The notes under the pieces are model-generated. The model did no database searches and was not told where the DNA came from. It saw nothing but the letters and a program-made list of their open reading frames with translations. Source: Takakia lepidozioides (taxonomy: Eukaryota; Streptophyta; Takakiopsida; Takakiales; Takakiaceae). Taken from it: DNA of 64,000 bases. The stretch is taken from contig CM060733.1 of the NCBI GenBank assembly GCA_030704615.1, forward strand, positions 36,456,001-36,520,000, in the 5' to 3' direction. The position numbers were made by a program, and so were the translations under genes. Positions 1 to 12,842 of the stretch are shown in pieces. Position 1 is the first letter of the stretch. Every line of letters starts with the position of its first letter.

Positions 1-2330
1 CAATGGCCTGAATGGTTAGTGAGACATCATACTGTTGAAGATCGGGAGGAACAGCAGCAACCTCACCATGATGACCCTCAACAGGCAATGCTGATGAGTT
101 CCATAGGCAGGACACTTAATTTGTTGGGGACTTATGTCAAATCCCATGTTCCAATTACCCAATTGACAGCCTTGAAAGAGGAACTCAGGAAGGAGTTTGA
201 GGCTCGACTTGCCACTGAGTGTGCAAACAAGGTCGATGAAGAGGTCACTCTCAAGATGAAGCAGGACTTGGGCAATACAGAAATGGCTTTGCAGTTGGCC
301 AAGCAACAATTGATTGAGGCAAACCTCGCGCAAGACCAGTTGCACGAAGCACATAAGCAACAGCTATACCAAATGCAGGTGCAGCATGAAAGCAAGTTGC
401 AAGAACTGAATGCACTACATACGGAGTTGCAGACAGTGCATAACAGGATGGCGATACAATGTGCTACATTTACAACTATGCTTGACCAATCAACAAAAGA
501 AATAAACAGTCAAGCGGAAAAATGTACGAAGGCAGAAGAAGAGAATGTTGAGCAAATGAAGCTCATTGTCGATATGAAGAATACAATCTGTCGCCATGAA
601 GATACTTTCAAGCAATACAGGCAGAGGGAAGCTGATCAAGAGAAACACATCGTGGAGTTGCAACAAACCATCGTGGCCAATAGAAATGAAATCGCGGTCA
701 GTAACAAGGCTTGGAAGGAAGCCAATAATCTACTTGCTGCCTATGCGCAATTGGTTGAGCCACAGGCGAAGCGCATGGAGGCTTTACAACAGCAGTTGGA
801 ATTGTACAAGCTAAGAGAAGAGCAAACTCTCAGGGGAACCACAAGCAGCTTGGTGGATAACAGCCTTATGCAGGTCTGGTTAGCACAAGGGCCAGTAGAG
901 GGCAAAAGCCCACGGAAGCTCACCCAAAGCGAGATGAATGAGCTCAGACTGCAGGTGCAGAACATTGCCACAACTACTATAGACAATGTCTATAGTAGGA
1001 TAGCAGAGTTACAAGAGGATGTAGACGGACTCCAGACTCAAGTGGAAGACCTCACTTCAAACATCGACCAAAGAGTCTATATCCCTCAAGAACAGCTAAT
1101 GGCTTCTTATTTGCAAGCCAGAACTCTGGCTTTTCAGTCTTCACAGGAGGTGCAGGAGATGCCAATGATACAGGAGCCAGTACCACCACCACCACAACAG
1201 GTCAGTGTACCAGTAGCTGAACCTGTGGTTACTACAACCACACCACAGCCACCACAGCCGGAGGTATGGGGCAATGTCGCTTTTAACCCACCTAAAACTC
1301 CAGCTGCAAGGGAGTACAGCAGGGCTATGCTTATGCCCTTCAACCAAATTCCCATCATGTTGGATTTGGCTTGGAAAGAATTTAGTCCTCCGCAGTCATT
1401 CGCACATTACTACCAAATCATGCGTATTTGGCTGCCAGTGGCAACTAGGACTAAAGTTCTTCCAAACAATCGACATATTGAAGATCATCACTTTGCACAA
1501 TACTGGCACGAGGCAGGTACCATGTTGAGGGAATTGGTTGCTTTCCAGGTTGTACATGGACTCATTTATACCAAGACCAAGGAGATAGCAAGTATTGTCA
1601 TGGGGTGCGGGCTATACTACGCTGCTTGTTTTCTGGTACGTTACCACATTGAGCAACAAAAGATGCAAACACGCTTTCAAAGTTACTCCAGTGGAGATCA
1701 TTGGGTATTACCTTCGGTGCCACCTCATATGTACCTATATGACCCAAAGTTATGATGCAGAAGGATTCTCAAATTCGTTCATGGTTTCAAGCAGCCTGCA
1801 ACCATTGTCAACACAGAAATTCGGACTTGATGACATTTTCTATAAGGGACATGTGGCATGGAAGTACTTGCACGCTGCACCAGTAATTGGTACCCACTCA
1901 TCTGGACAGACAAGGAGCTCAGTGCCTACACCAATTTTGCTGTTCAGCGGTTACACCAAGTTGTAAAATACAAACTTCCAGACATGGTAGGACAGCATTG
2001 TATGCCCCAGATGATTCCACAAAAAGTTCGAAAATTAAAACACCTGAGAGGCGATGAGGATTCTGATACAACTGTTTCTTCACACAATTCTTTTGACATG
2101 GGAGAAGACTATGCAATTCAGATGGAAGAGAAGAAACAAAGGGGATCTCCTATGCCGGAAAGATTACCTCGATATCAGCCTCCAGAAGGCCTCACTTATC
2201 CAGGTAGTGATCAACCATCTCCATCCACCAGAGACAGACCTCGGCTCGTACACACAGCCCACCACGAAACTCTCAACGTCAACAAGGTGCTCACTCACAA
2301 AGGTTTGCTACTCGGAAACAGTAAACCGTG
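1..2330 (+). pseudogene. Fam1 downstream ORF (coiled-coil protein), C-terminal two thirds
   Basis: An open frame runs to 1755. One A is missing compared with the other copies (GACCCAAAG instead of GACCCAAAAG near 1747), which shifts the frame, and the homologous reading continues at about 1858-2330. In order: a Q/E/K-rich coiled coil of about 350 residues (60-1130); a Pro/Thr/Gln-rich linker (1160-1290); then a conserved C-terminal domain beginning FNPPKTPAAREYSRAM and containing WKEFSPPQSFAHYYQIM and a GCGLYYAACFLVRYH patch; then a Ser/Pro/Arg tail. I do not recognise the family. The position 3' of integrase resembles that of env-like or extra ORFs in plant Ty3/gypsy elements, but there is no signal peptide or clear membrane anchor. 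Conservation across four copies argues for a real element gene. Confidence 0.75.
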
Positions 2331-2362
2331 AGGACACGGCTTTTTGAGGGGGGAAGGGGTAA

Positions 2363-3368
2363 TGTTAGAGGACTGTAGGGGACTTAGACACTTATACGGG
2401 ATCTGTAGGGTACCCTTAATTTTGCACAGACTGAGACCAACAGGAGCCTTAGGGGTGACAGCAGCGCACTGTAGAGGGGGGTTACACAGTCGTCACAGCC
2501 AACACAGCCCATCACAGTCGTCACAGCCCACACAGCCAACACAGTCCGTCACAGTCGTCACAGCCCACACAGCCAACACAGTCCGTCACAGTCGTCACAG
2601 CCCCCACAGCCAACACAGCCCCGACACAGTCGTCACAGCAGACACAGCCCACACAGCCCATCACAGTCGTCACAGCCCGACACAACCAAACACAGCCAGT
2701 CACCGCTTGACACAGCTGTCACGATAATAGGGAACGAAGAGTAGGACAGGGAACGACTGTGGGGAACAACACCTGTGAAGGGAACATGTTAGTTCACAGA
2801 CGACGGTTAGAGAGGGAAACGGTTAGAACCGCGGATAGGAGGATAAAGGGAGAAACGGGGAATGAAGGGGGATCATTATTCGGAAGAGGATCATTATTCG
2901 GAGGGGGACTTCGGAGTCGGGCAGGAGCGGAGATCGGAGGCAAGAGATGGAGAGCACGATGAAGGAGAAAAGAGGATTAGTAGATGCTTGTTATATGCAA
3001 AGCTGTAGTGATATTGGAGAGCAGATTAGAGACATAATGGCTTCGGCCTGATACCTGATAAATCATAATCTGATACTTATACGATACAATCACACTGTGT
3101 AGAGAGATCTGAGAGAAGCTGTGGATTGAATGGATGAGTGAAGGAAACCGATAGATTGATGAAGCAAACTGATACTTAATTATCAATGCCAAAGGTAGCT
3201 AAGATGAATGCGAAAAGGGAAACGCATAGGAAACACCCCATGATACACTAGCTGTAGGTCATGACTGATTGTTCTGCGCGGGCTGAGTACTTAGAGATTT
3301 CCAACTCTTCTATCTTGGAGTTTCCGCCTCGGATAGCGAAGGGATGGGTGAGTAAAAGCCGCGCGACA
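2363..3368 (+). repeat. Fam1 3' LTR, copy A
   Basis: Starts TGTTAGAGGACTGTAGGGG and ends GCCGCGCGACA. It matches the LTRs at 7999-9040 (reverse complement), 31117-32131 and 51919-52963. The preceding bases (GAGGGGGGAAGGGG) form the polypurine tract. A CACAGCC/CACAGTC minisatellite occupies about 2480-2720, and its length differs between LTR copies. Confidence 0.88.
2480..2720 (+). repeat. CACAGCC-type minisatellite inside the Fam1 LTR
   Basis: Short irregular units such as GTCACAGTCGTCACAGCC and CACACAGCCAACACAGCC are repeated in tandem. The open frames through it (Cys/Val/Leu-rich on one strand, Ser/His/Thr-rich on the other) are composition artefacts. Related arrays occur in every Fam1 LTR here. 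Confidence 0.85.
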
Positions 3369-3369
3369 G

Positions 3370-5262
3370 TGCCAACAATGTTAGCACGATATCTTCTGTG
3401 ATGCAATCAGCCCAATGGCAGCGGTAAACACGATCCTTTATGTGAAGCCACTGAGCAGTGACAGGTCGGAAATCCCCCTTTTTGTAGTGGTGACACAGAT
3501 TTAGGAGGAGGCAGCTCAGATCTTCATGGTCTGCAGGGGCACTGGTTTCTTTCAGGTTCAGGTTTTTTCATCTCATCTCCCCAAATTGGCCAACCCCCAA
3601 CAGCCCTTTTGATTTGCAGCTCTCCTTACCCAAATCCCCTTTTTCACTCTCTCTCTTTCTTTTCCCCTTTTTGTCTGTTTCTCTATCTCTGTCTATGTCC
3701 CCAGGTTCCCCACTACTTCACAGCAGCAGATCTGTCATGTAATGCAAATGCACACTCTGCTAGGCATCCAGTGCAGCCAGCCTTGAAGTCATCCTCGGTC
3801 TCTCAAGACACAACCATCCCATCCATCAGTCTCTCTCTCTTTCTCTCTCTCTTGTCCCTTTTTCCAAGAACCCATCGCTCAAACAGCTCTCATCCCTTTT
3901 GTCAGACTTCAACCCAAATACCCCAACATCCCTCTTTTCCTTCACTGTGGAACGCAGTTGTTCAGATCCTGATCCCATACTGCAATCACCTTATCCTTTC
4001 CATGTTTTTGCAGCTCCTGCTAACCATCATTGATCTCTCCAAACAAACAAGCCAGATCTACATTGGTCCAGTGTATCACTACACACGGCAGCATGGTGTC
4101 CAGGTTTATGACACTGAATCAGAATGCAAGAATGAAGACAACAGTGTTCATTCTGAATTCAGTGACAAACAGACTCTCTCTTTCTCTCTCTCTCTTCACT
4201 GTCATCACAACATCAGGTGCATCCATCCTTTCCACGTTCTGGTTTGAAGTCCAGAGTCTCCATTCCAATTTCAAAAACTTTTTCTTGTCACATGTCTCCA
4301 CCTTTTCTCTTCTGCCAAGATGGCAGTCCTAAATCTACCAAAGCAATTTCTAAGTTGCACCAAAAAAGGCCTCTGTCCATAGACTTATCTGTTTTTATCC
4401 ACTAGTGAAGCGGCGGGTCTGCCTGTCAAGGTGGCACCTTGCCATCGCCCATCAGCAGCCACTTCAACCCTTTCTCTTTGTCTTGATTCCAGACCTTATG
4501 ACGCCATGATGGCTCCCCTTCTTCACTTGGACCATCCCGTGGACTGACAACCAGATTACGCTATGCAATTCTTCCTCACGAATTGGCCTGGTCCTATAAC
4601 AAGGAGACACAAAGCAGCTAGAAGCTTGATGACAGAGAACCTGAGATACCATACAGCCAGCACTCCACATGCTTTACCTCCCCCCATTGATTGTGCCCAG
4701 ACTCTCTTCCCTGTGCTTTCAGCAGCTGGCCTTTTCCTTGCTTGCTCATCTGCCCATAACTGTCATCTTCAAGGCACTGGCGGCAGTGGTGGTGCGCCGC
4801 TCTCCTCACATGCTTCTATCTCCTGGAATTGATCATCACTACGAGAGAGGCGGCACCGCTTCTTTCTACACAGAATACCAAGCAGAGGCGTCTTAATGCC
4901 GCTTCCTAAGCCAAGCAAGATCCCACAGCGCAGGTACAACCTCCTAACACATGCTGCCCTGCCGACACCACTGCTTGCAACAGCTGCTACGAGCCATCCG
5001 TCATCTTCCTCTTCGTTTTTCTCAACCCGCGATCTTTTAGGTCAAGAACCAGTGATGAAAACATTCATCGCATGGATGAAAATATGTACCGTCATGACTT
5101 AGCCATTTTCTCCTGGCATAAGCTCAGTGCGCTCATGAAATTACCTACATGAAGGGATACATCCTTTCTGCAGTTGGGATGACGGGCACTCCCGTCATAG
5201 TGATGCAGGTCGTAATGGTAAACAAAATGTAATGTTCACTCCCCTGCATTCACACTACATAT
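3370..5262 (-). repeat. Probable 3' LTR of the second Ty3/gypsy element
   Basis: On the minus strand the integrase stop at about 5280 is followed by the purine run AAAAAGGGAG and then by sequence starting TGTAGTGTGAATG near 5262. The far end at 3370 reads TTGGCA on that strand, giving possible TG...CA limits. The interior is non-coding and has long pyrimidine tracts (3640-3860 and 4170-4200). There is no second copy in the window to prove the limits, so they are inferred. Confidence 0.45.
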
Positions 5263-5279
5263 GTAGTGTGTCTCCCTTT

Positions 5280-7998
5280 TTAAGTGTCAGGGTCTTCACT
5301 GACCACCTTCACTGGCTGATCACCCACTGGTGGTATGAAGGGTTTCAAGTCCCTCCTACTTCTTATCCATTCCTTGTTTGCCCCATCTCTTAGCCTACAT
5401 CTGCGTGCAGCTTCCCCTGTCCTTGTGGTGTTTCCTGCATCTTTGTACCCCAAAAAGTCATAAGGTCCCTCCCATGGAGATGTCATGGAAGATCTCTTTC
5501 CAGGCCTCAACATCATAACCTTGTTGTTTTCCATCAACTTGCAGTAGGTATGCCCAGTTTGATGCCTCCTTTCATAATCCCTTGCCTGCTGACGCTGCCC
5601 TTTCTTCACATTTTTTCGCAGCTTTGCCTTCATCTCCGTGAGGAGCTGGATTTTCTGCTGCATCATAAGTGTGACTTCTGCCACAGATCCATCAAAATTC
5701 ACTGCTGCTGTAAGAAATTGCAACCTGTTGTCAATTCCCAGTCTTGGAATCCTACCAGTCAGCACTTGAAAAGGTGAGAATCCAGTTGAAGCATGGACAC
5801 CCATTCTATAACCAAACAAGGCTTTATGGAGATTCTGATCCCACTCAGTGTCGTTTCCAACTCCCAAGGTGGTGATGCTCTGTTTGAGAGATTTAATCAC
5901 CCTTTCCACCATACCGTTACACTGAGGCCAGTATGGGGCGCTATGCTCCCTTTTTATACCATATTCGCGGCATGCATCTTCAAACTCGCCTTCCCACTCC
6001 GTGCCATTGTCAGTGAGCAAGGTGTGAGGGCAGCTATACCGGTCAATCACTTCTTCCACTAGAAAGCGGGTAGCAAGGGCTGCTGTATGATCTGTCACTG
6101 GTGCGGCTTCTATCCATTTTGAAAAGTGATCTATTGCAACCAGAAAGTACCGATTGCCCCTGCTGTTATAGGTAATGGCCCTGCCGTGTCAATTGCAACT
6201 CTGAAAAACAGATCCACTACTGGAATGCTGTGAAGTTTTGAGCTACTTGAGCGCAATACTCCGTTCTGTTTAGTCATCTGACATTCAACACAGCCTTTGA
6301 GCACTTGCCTGATGAGTTTTGTTCTGTCATGCCAGAAATAGCGTCGGCATATCTTCTTCGGACTCCAAAGTGGCCTGTGGCCTTATGCACTTCAGTGATT
6401 ATTGCCTCTCTGTTCGTTCTTGGTGGCACTAACCTCCCATCAAAGTAGACCTCACCTTTGAGATAGGAGTACTGCCTTGCCCGCCTGTTGGCTCTCTTGC
6501 TCTCCTCCTTTGTCAAGTAGTCATTGACTTCTCCAAAACATAAGAGGTGCATGACTTCCACATCATCAAGCACATCAGGTAGCCTTTCCTCCTTAACAGC
6601 TGCTGTATGATTGTCAGAGCTGATGAGAGACCTTTTCCCCCATCTTTCAGCCTCACGTAATAATGACATCTGAGTAGCTTTGGTGGGTGTGGTCCATGGT
6701 ATCCAGTCCCCTTCATCAATCTTGTTGCAAGAAGAAGTGTCTTGTTCTGAACCACTTGCTCCATCACTGTCTGAAGAACAAAACGTCTTGGTGGAACACT
6801 GACCCCCCATGTTCTTTTCAACTGGCCCTTCTGACGAGGAAGTCACCCGAGTTTTTCTTGTTGTTTCTGTGCTTGTAGATTGTTGAAGGAATGGTGTTTC
6901 TTGCAAGCTTCCCTCTTCATCGTTTGATCGTTCCTTCACAATTTTGCCGGCTGGCTGTACCTTGCTTGGCTCCTGATCACGAGCATGAGATCCTCGGTTA
7001 ATCACATGGATGGTGGGACAAAAGGCCATCAGATATTCCTCTTCTTTGTTGTTGATTGCAGGATCCTCCTTTTTTCCTGCACCCATATCTTTCCAAATAC
7101 CCTCCCTGACCAGATTGACAGGACTTGATTGATCAATTTCCTTTCCTGGTTTATTGGCAGCCAAAGTCTGTGCAGCAAAAGTCACCCTTTTTTCCTCCCC
7201 ATTTGGCATTGTACCTGGTTTCAGTCCTCCTTTCAATACACCATGAGCCTTGGTCAACCTTTCACCTGTGGAAGAGCTATCTATTCTAGGAACGAACTCA
7301 AATGAAAAGTCATCAAGCAAATCTATTCCTATGTGGTGCTCTGAGTACAGCCACCAATATGGGTCCAGATCTGTTTCTAAAGAAAAATGACTTCCCAACA
7401 GTGTTTTTTGAAATGCCAAAGACCCACACACATGCATAGTACTCTTCTCTTTGCAGATCATTTCCCCTCTTTCACTGCTATACCCCACTTGCCTATGAGC
7501 CTCTTCTCTCAACTCCTTCTTACCCTCCTTAAATTGAAATAGATAAGCCTTGATGGCACCCCTATCCCACTCTAGTTTAAGAAGATAGGCTCCATCCCTC
7601 TTCCTTCCTTCCCTTTTCTGTTTGTATAAAGAAGTAGAGTATACCTCGATTTCCTCGGTTTCCTCTGCTGGTCCCATTGGATACCTGCTTAGCGCATCTA
7701 CGTTAGCATGCCTAGCACCTGCCCTATGAACAATTTTAAACTCAAAATCTTGTAACATCATGATCCATCTACCCCTGCGTCCATATGCATCACTTACCGT
7801 TGCCAACCACTCCAGTGGTTTGTGATCAGTCCTGATTACAAAAGGGGTTCCATACAGGTACTGCCGAAAGTGTAATACTCCCCACACCAGGGCATAGCAT
7901 TCACCTTCCATAGGGTGATATTTGCGCTGAGCATCAGATAGTACCTTACTGGCGTATGCAATGACCCTCTCCTTTTTATACTCCTTTTGTGACAAGAC
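5280..7998 (-). pseudogene. pol remnant: RNase H - spacer - integrase (second Ty3/gypsy)
   Basis: Reading on the minus strand from 7998, the RNase H domain shows VIAYASKVLSDAQRKYHP, RTDHKPLEWL and RAGARHANVDALSR. An unusually long hydrophilic spacer of about 350 residues follows. The integrase zinc motif (HKATGHFGVRR, then CVECQ near 6285) is split by a frameshift near 6300. The core gives DTAGPL (first Asp, about 6175), LLTDNGTEW (second Asp) and PYWPQCNGMVERV (Glu). The last open frame, 6098-5280, ends with a GPYDFLG-type tail. Reverse transcription and integration are the family roles. With the 5' half gone and at least one frameshift, this copy is dead. Confidence 0.85.
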
Positions 7999-9040
7999 TG
8001 TCGCGCGGCTTTTACTCACTCATCCCTTCGCTATTCGAGGCGGAAACTCCAAGATTGAAGAGTTGGAAATCTCTAAGTACTCAGCCCGCGCAGAACAATC
8101 AGTCATGACCTACAGCTAGTGTATCATGGGGGTGTTTCCTATTTGTTTCCCTTTTGGTATTCATGTTAACTATCTTACCATTGATAATTAAGTATCAGTT
8201 TGCTTTATCAATCTATTGGATTCCATCAACTCATCCATTCATTCCACAGCTTCACTCAGATCTCTCTACACAGTGTGTTTGTATCGTAAAAGTATCCGAT
8301 TATGATTTATCAGGTATCAGGCCGAAGCCATTGTGTCTCTAATCTCCTCTACAATATCATTACAGCCTTGCATATATCAAGCATCTATTCATCATCTCTC
8401 TATCTTCATTTCCGTTCTTCATCTCTGCCCGATCCCCTCTCCTCCATGACCAAGAAGTCCTCCTCCGAATATCCTCTCTCCTTTATCACCAGAAGTCCTC
8501 CTCCGAATGATATCCCTCTCTTCCCGTTTCTCCCTTTATCTTCCTATCCGCGGTTCTAACCGTTTCCCTCACTAACCGTCGTCTGTGAACTAACATGTTC
8601 CCTTCGCAGGTGTTGTTCCCCACAGTCGTTCCCTGTCCTACTCTTCGTTCCCTATGATCGTGACAGCTGTGTCAAGCTGTGACTGGCTGTGTGAAACTGT
8701 GACGGGCTGTGACTGGCTGTGTTTGGCTGTGTCGGGCTGTGACTGGCTGTGTGGCTGTGCGGGCTGTGTCGGCTGTGTCGGCTGTGTCTGCTGTGACGAC
8801 TGTGACGGGCTGTGTTGGCTGTGTCGACTGTGACGACTGTGACGGGCTGTGTTGGCTGTGACGACTGTGACGAGCTGTGTTGGCTGTGTCGGCTGTGACG
8901 ACTGTGACGGGCTGTGTAACCCCCCTCTACAGTGCGCTGCTGTCACCCCTAAGGCTCCTGTTGGTCTCAGTCTGTGCAAAAAATTAAGGGTACCCTACAG
9001 ATCCCGTATAAGTGTCTAAGTCCCCGACAGTCCTCTAACA
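7999..9040 (-). repeat. Fam1 3' LTR, copy B
   Basis: Reverse complement of the 2363-3368 LTR: it starts TGTCGCGCGGC at 7999 and ends CTCTAACA at 9040 on the plus strand. The adjacent polypurine tract reads TTACCCCTTCCCCCC (9041-9055, plus strand). The minisatellite (GGCTGTGTCGGCTGTG type) lies at about 8655-8925. Confidence 0.88.
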
Positions 9041-9078
9041 TTACCCCTTCCCCCCTCAAAAAGCCGTGTCCTCACGGT

Positions 9079-12000
9079 TTACTGATTTCGACTAGCAAAC
9101 CTTTGTGAGTGAGCACCTTCTTGACGTTGAGAGTTTCTTGGCGGACTGTGTGTACGAGCCCGAGGTCTGTCTCTGGTTGACGGAGATGGTTGATCACTAC
9201 CTGGATAAGTGAGGCCCTCTGGAGGCTGATATCGAGGTAATCTTTCCGGCATAGGAGATCCCCTTCGCTTCTTCTCTTCCATCTGAATTGCATAGTCTTC
9301 TCCCATGTCAAAAGAATTCGGTGAAGAAACAGTTGTATCAGAATCCTCATCGCCTCTCAGGTGTTTTAATTTTCGAACTTTTTGTGGAATCATCTGGGGC
9401 ATACAATGCTGTCCTACCATGTCTGGAAGTTTGTATTTTACAACTTGGTGTAACCGCTGAACAGCAAAATTGGTGTAGACACTGAGCTCCTTGTCTGTCC
9501 AGGTGAGTGGGGTACCAATTACTGGTGCAGCGTGCAAGTATTTCCATGCCACATGTCCCTTATAGAAAATGTCATCAATGCCGAATTTCTGTGTTGACAA
9601 ATGGTTGCAGGCCGCTTGAAACCATGAACGAATTTGAGAATCCTTTTGCATCATAACTTTTGGGTCATATAGGTACATATGAGGTGGCACCGAAGGTAAT
9701 ACCCAATGATCTCCACTGGAATAACTTTGAAAGCGTGTTTGCATCTTTTGTTGCTCAATGTGGTAACGTACCAGAAAACAAGCAGCGTAGTATAACCCGC
9801 ACCCCATGACAATACTTGCTATCTCCTTGGTCTTGGTATAAATGAGTCCATGTACAACCTGGAAAGCAATCAATTCCCTCAACATGGTACCTGCCTCGTG
9901 CCAGTATTGTGCAAAGTGATGATCTTCAATATGTCGATTGTTCGGAAGAACTTTAGTCCTAGTTGCCACTGGCAGCCATATACGCATGATTTGGTAGTAA
10001 TGTGCGAATGACTGCGGAGGACTAAATTCTTTCCAAGCCAAATCCAACATGATGGGAATTTGGTTGAAGGGCATAATCATAGCCCTACTGTACTCCCTTG
10101 CAGCTGGAGTTTTAGGTGGGTTAAAAGCGGCATTGCCCCATACCTCCGGCTGTGGTGGCTGTGGTGTGGTTGTAGTAACCACAGGTTCAGCTACTGGTAC
10201 AGTGACTTGTTGTGGTGGTGGTGGTACTGGCTCTTGTATCATTGGCATCTCCTGCCCTCCTGTGAAGACTGAAAAGCCAAAGTTCTGGCTTGTAAATAAG
10301 AAGCCATTAGCTGTTCCTGAGGGATATAGACTCTTTGGTCGATGTTTGAAGTGAGTTCTTCCACTTGAGTCTGGAGTCCGTCTACATCCTCTTGTAACTC
10401 TGCTATCCTACTATAGACATTGTCTATAGTAGTTGTGGCAATGTTCTGCACCTGCAGCCTGAGCTCATTCATCTCGCTTTGGGTGAGCTTCCGTGGTGCT
10501 TTGCCCTCTACTGGCCCTTGTGCTAACCAGACCTGCATAAGGCTGTTATCCACCAAGTTGCTTGTGGTTCCCCTGAGAGTTTGCTCCTCTCTTAGCTTGT
10601 ACAATTTCAACTGCTGTTGTAAAGCCTCCATGCGCTTCGCCTGAGGTTCAACCAATTGCGCATAAGCAGCAAGTAGATTATTGGCTTCCTTCCAAGCCTT
10701 GTTATTGACCGCGATTTCATTTCTATTGGCCATGATGGTTTGTTGCAACTCCACGATGTGCTTCTCTTGATCAGCTTCAATCTGCCTGTATTGCTTGAAA
10801 GTATCTTCATTGCGACAGATTGTTTCTTCATATCGACAATGAGCTTCATTTGCTCAACATTCTCTTCTTCTGCCTTCGTACATTTTTCCGCTTGACTGTT
10901 TATTTCTTTTGTTGATTGGTCAAGCATAGTTGTAAATGTAGCACATTGTATCGCCATCCTGTTATGCACTGTCTGCAACTCCGTATGTAGTGCATTCAGT
11001 TCTTGCAACTTGCTTTCATGCTGCACCTGCATTTGGTATAGCTGTTGCTTATGTGCTTCGTGCAACTGGTCTTGCGCGAGGCCTGCCTCAATCAATTGTT
11101 GCTTGGCCAATTGCAAAGCCATTTCTGTATTTCCCAAGTCCTGCTTCATCTTGAGAGTGACCTCTTCATCGACCTTGTTTGCACACTCAGTGGCAAGTCG
11201 AGCCTCAAACTCCTTCCTGAGTTCCTCTTTCAAGGCTGTCAATTGGGTAATTGGAACATGGGATTTGACATAAGTCCCCAACAAATTAAGTGTCCTGCCT
11301 ATGGAACTCATCAGCATTGCCTGTTGAGGGTCATCATGGTGAGGTTGCTGCTGTTCCTCCTGATCTTCAACAGTGTGATGTCTCACTAACCATTCAGGCC
11401 ATTGTCCCACCGGATTTTCTTCCTGAACTACTTCATCTATCACCGGTGCTACAGTGTCATGACCTTCCGCCTGTGGTACCTCCGACACAGGTGTGTGTAT
11501 TATATGCACCTCAGGATTTCCCTTGGGCAACTGTTGCACCTCTGGGATTTCTGTCTCCTTGACCAGACCAGAATATTCATAGAGAAGGTCCCCCTTCTCT
11601 ATTTCTGCCACTATCTGTTCTGTAGTTGGAATATCTAACCCTTCACTTTCCAAATCAATTATTTCTGGTTGAGCTGCATGGATAACTTGTGACCTTGTGA
11701 CAAGTCGTTCAAGTGGCTGTGATGGTTGTGATGCAGAAGTAACTTCCTCCTCCCTCTCTGAAGGTCCTGCTTCCAGTAATAGCATTTCTCTGTGCTGCTG
11801 TGCCCCTTCCTGGCCATGAGCTTGGGAAACATTATCATGCGGAATCCGTGAAGCCAGTGGATCCGCCACTACAGTCTTTCCCCGTCTCTGCCTCTTAGTC
11901 TCGGGTTGCCCTGCTAGTCCACCCTCACTGTGTGAAGAGCCTTGCTCTTCCATTGCAGTTGTTTCTGGCTCAAACACTCCCATTTCCTTTCTTTCTTGCG

Positions 12001-12842
12001 CATTAAGTATGCCAGAATCAAGGATTATTTGAGCAATGATTGGGCCAGACACTATTATAGGAGACTTTGCGGTAGTACCTTGTAATCTTTTCATCTCCTC
12101 TACCAGTGCGTTGTACATTATGTCCGCCCATTGTACCTCTCGTCCCTTCAGGCCTTTGAGTATTTCCTCCGTGAAGGATCTGCTCAAATACTGTTGGTTC
12201 TGTTTCATGGCAATCAGAACGTTCAATACCTGGCCTACCTCTTTTAACCCTGGGTACACAGCCTTGGTACAAGCATAACCCTGAGTTTTAAAGAAACTCC
12301 CTTCTTGGAATAAGTCCTCTATTTGCAGTCTTGCCCTGTGTTGCTCCACATGCACCTGACCTGCTGGCAATCGAAACAATTGCTGGAGGTATAGGGGAGT
12401 AATCATTAATTCAACTCCCTCACCGTTGTTGTTCCTGTCCTTGGCTCAAAGTTCTGCAAAAATTGTAACATGTACTGTCTATGGTGTAGTGTCCAATCTA
12501 GGCTTTGCAATCCTTGCAATCTCAGCTCCTCCAGTATCTGTATCGCCTGTGGGGTAGCAATTGTTTGTTTCTGCAGAATGTGGTGCTCTTCACCCTGATT
12601 TCCTCCATTCCTCTCACTCTCTTCATTTTAGACTCACAGAACTGTTTTGGCTGTAACAACTGCAGGAATGCCTGTAGTGCACAAAGCATAAACGTATGGT
12701 TGCCGCAGAAAGCTATGGGTAATTTCTTGTAAGCCTGCGGGGCTTGCAAGCATCGCTCAAGAGAAAAGCTCCGCTCTGTCCTTTCGTGTCTATGCCACTG
12801 CGTAAGTAATATTGCGAGCGTATAGTCTGTTAGTTCCTCCAT
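9079..12842 (-). pseudogene. Fam1 downstream ORF (coiled-coil protein), near full length
   Basis: The likely start is ATG at 12842 (MEELTDYT), conserved in copy C. The N-terminal domain contains LPIAFCGNHTFMLCALQ and ITPLYLQQLFRLPAGQ, then a helical stretch including SPIIVSGPIIAQIILDSGIL. An acidic/Pro-rich linker (about 12000-11400), a long coiled coil (11390-10280), a Pro/Thr linker and the conserved C-terminal domain (10130-9350) follow, with an RS/RP-rich basic tail ending at 9079. Frames change near 12530-12410, 10750 and 10250, so at least three frameshifts or stops have accumulated. Intact length would be about 1,200 residues. Function is unknown. The layout (globular end, rod, proline hinge, globular end, basic tail) suggests a structural or nucleic-acid-associated element protein, not an enzyme. 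Confidence 0.75.

Larger units (their letters stand above)
1..3368 (+). mobile_element. Fam1 Ty3/gypsy element, copy A (5' truncated by window edge)
   Basis: The 3' part of a long LTR retrotransposon: the downstream coiled-coil ORF, a purine-rich stretch (2341-2362) and a complete 3' LTR. The same arrangement recurs at 7999-12842 (reverse strand), 27240-32131 and 47679-53974, which defines the family. The pol genes would lie left of the window. Base 3369 onward belongs to a different retroelement, so 3368 is a junction. No target duplication can be tested because the other end is missing. Confidence 0.85.
3369..7998 (-). mobile_element. Second Ty3/gypsy element, 3' half
   Basis: On the minus strand this segment holds RNase H, a spacer, integrase and a probable 3' LTR. 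It is bounded by Fam1 copy A at 3368 and the Fam1 copy B LTR at 7999. Its RNase H frame starts exactly at the copy B LTR, so copy B cut it in the pol gene; the missing gag-protease-RT is not seen elsewhere in the window. The protein sequence is clearly unlike Fam1 pol, so this is a separate family. Confidence 0.75.

Noticed and set aside
3600-5100. Pyrimidine-rich frames such as 3609-4247
   Set aside because: They lie in the probable LTR of the second Ty3/gypsy element and have Ser/Leu/Phe composition typical of CT-rich DNA.
11045-11389. Frames antisense to the coiled-coil ORF, also at 16-360 and 28764-29153
   Set aside because: They are mirror frames of a real coding region and are preserved only because the sense strand is.
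9079-12842. Retroviral-type envelope gene for the Fam1 downstream ORF
   Set aside because: No signal peptide, cleavage site or clear membrane anchor; dominated by coiled coil and linkers.
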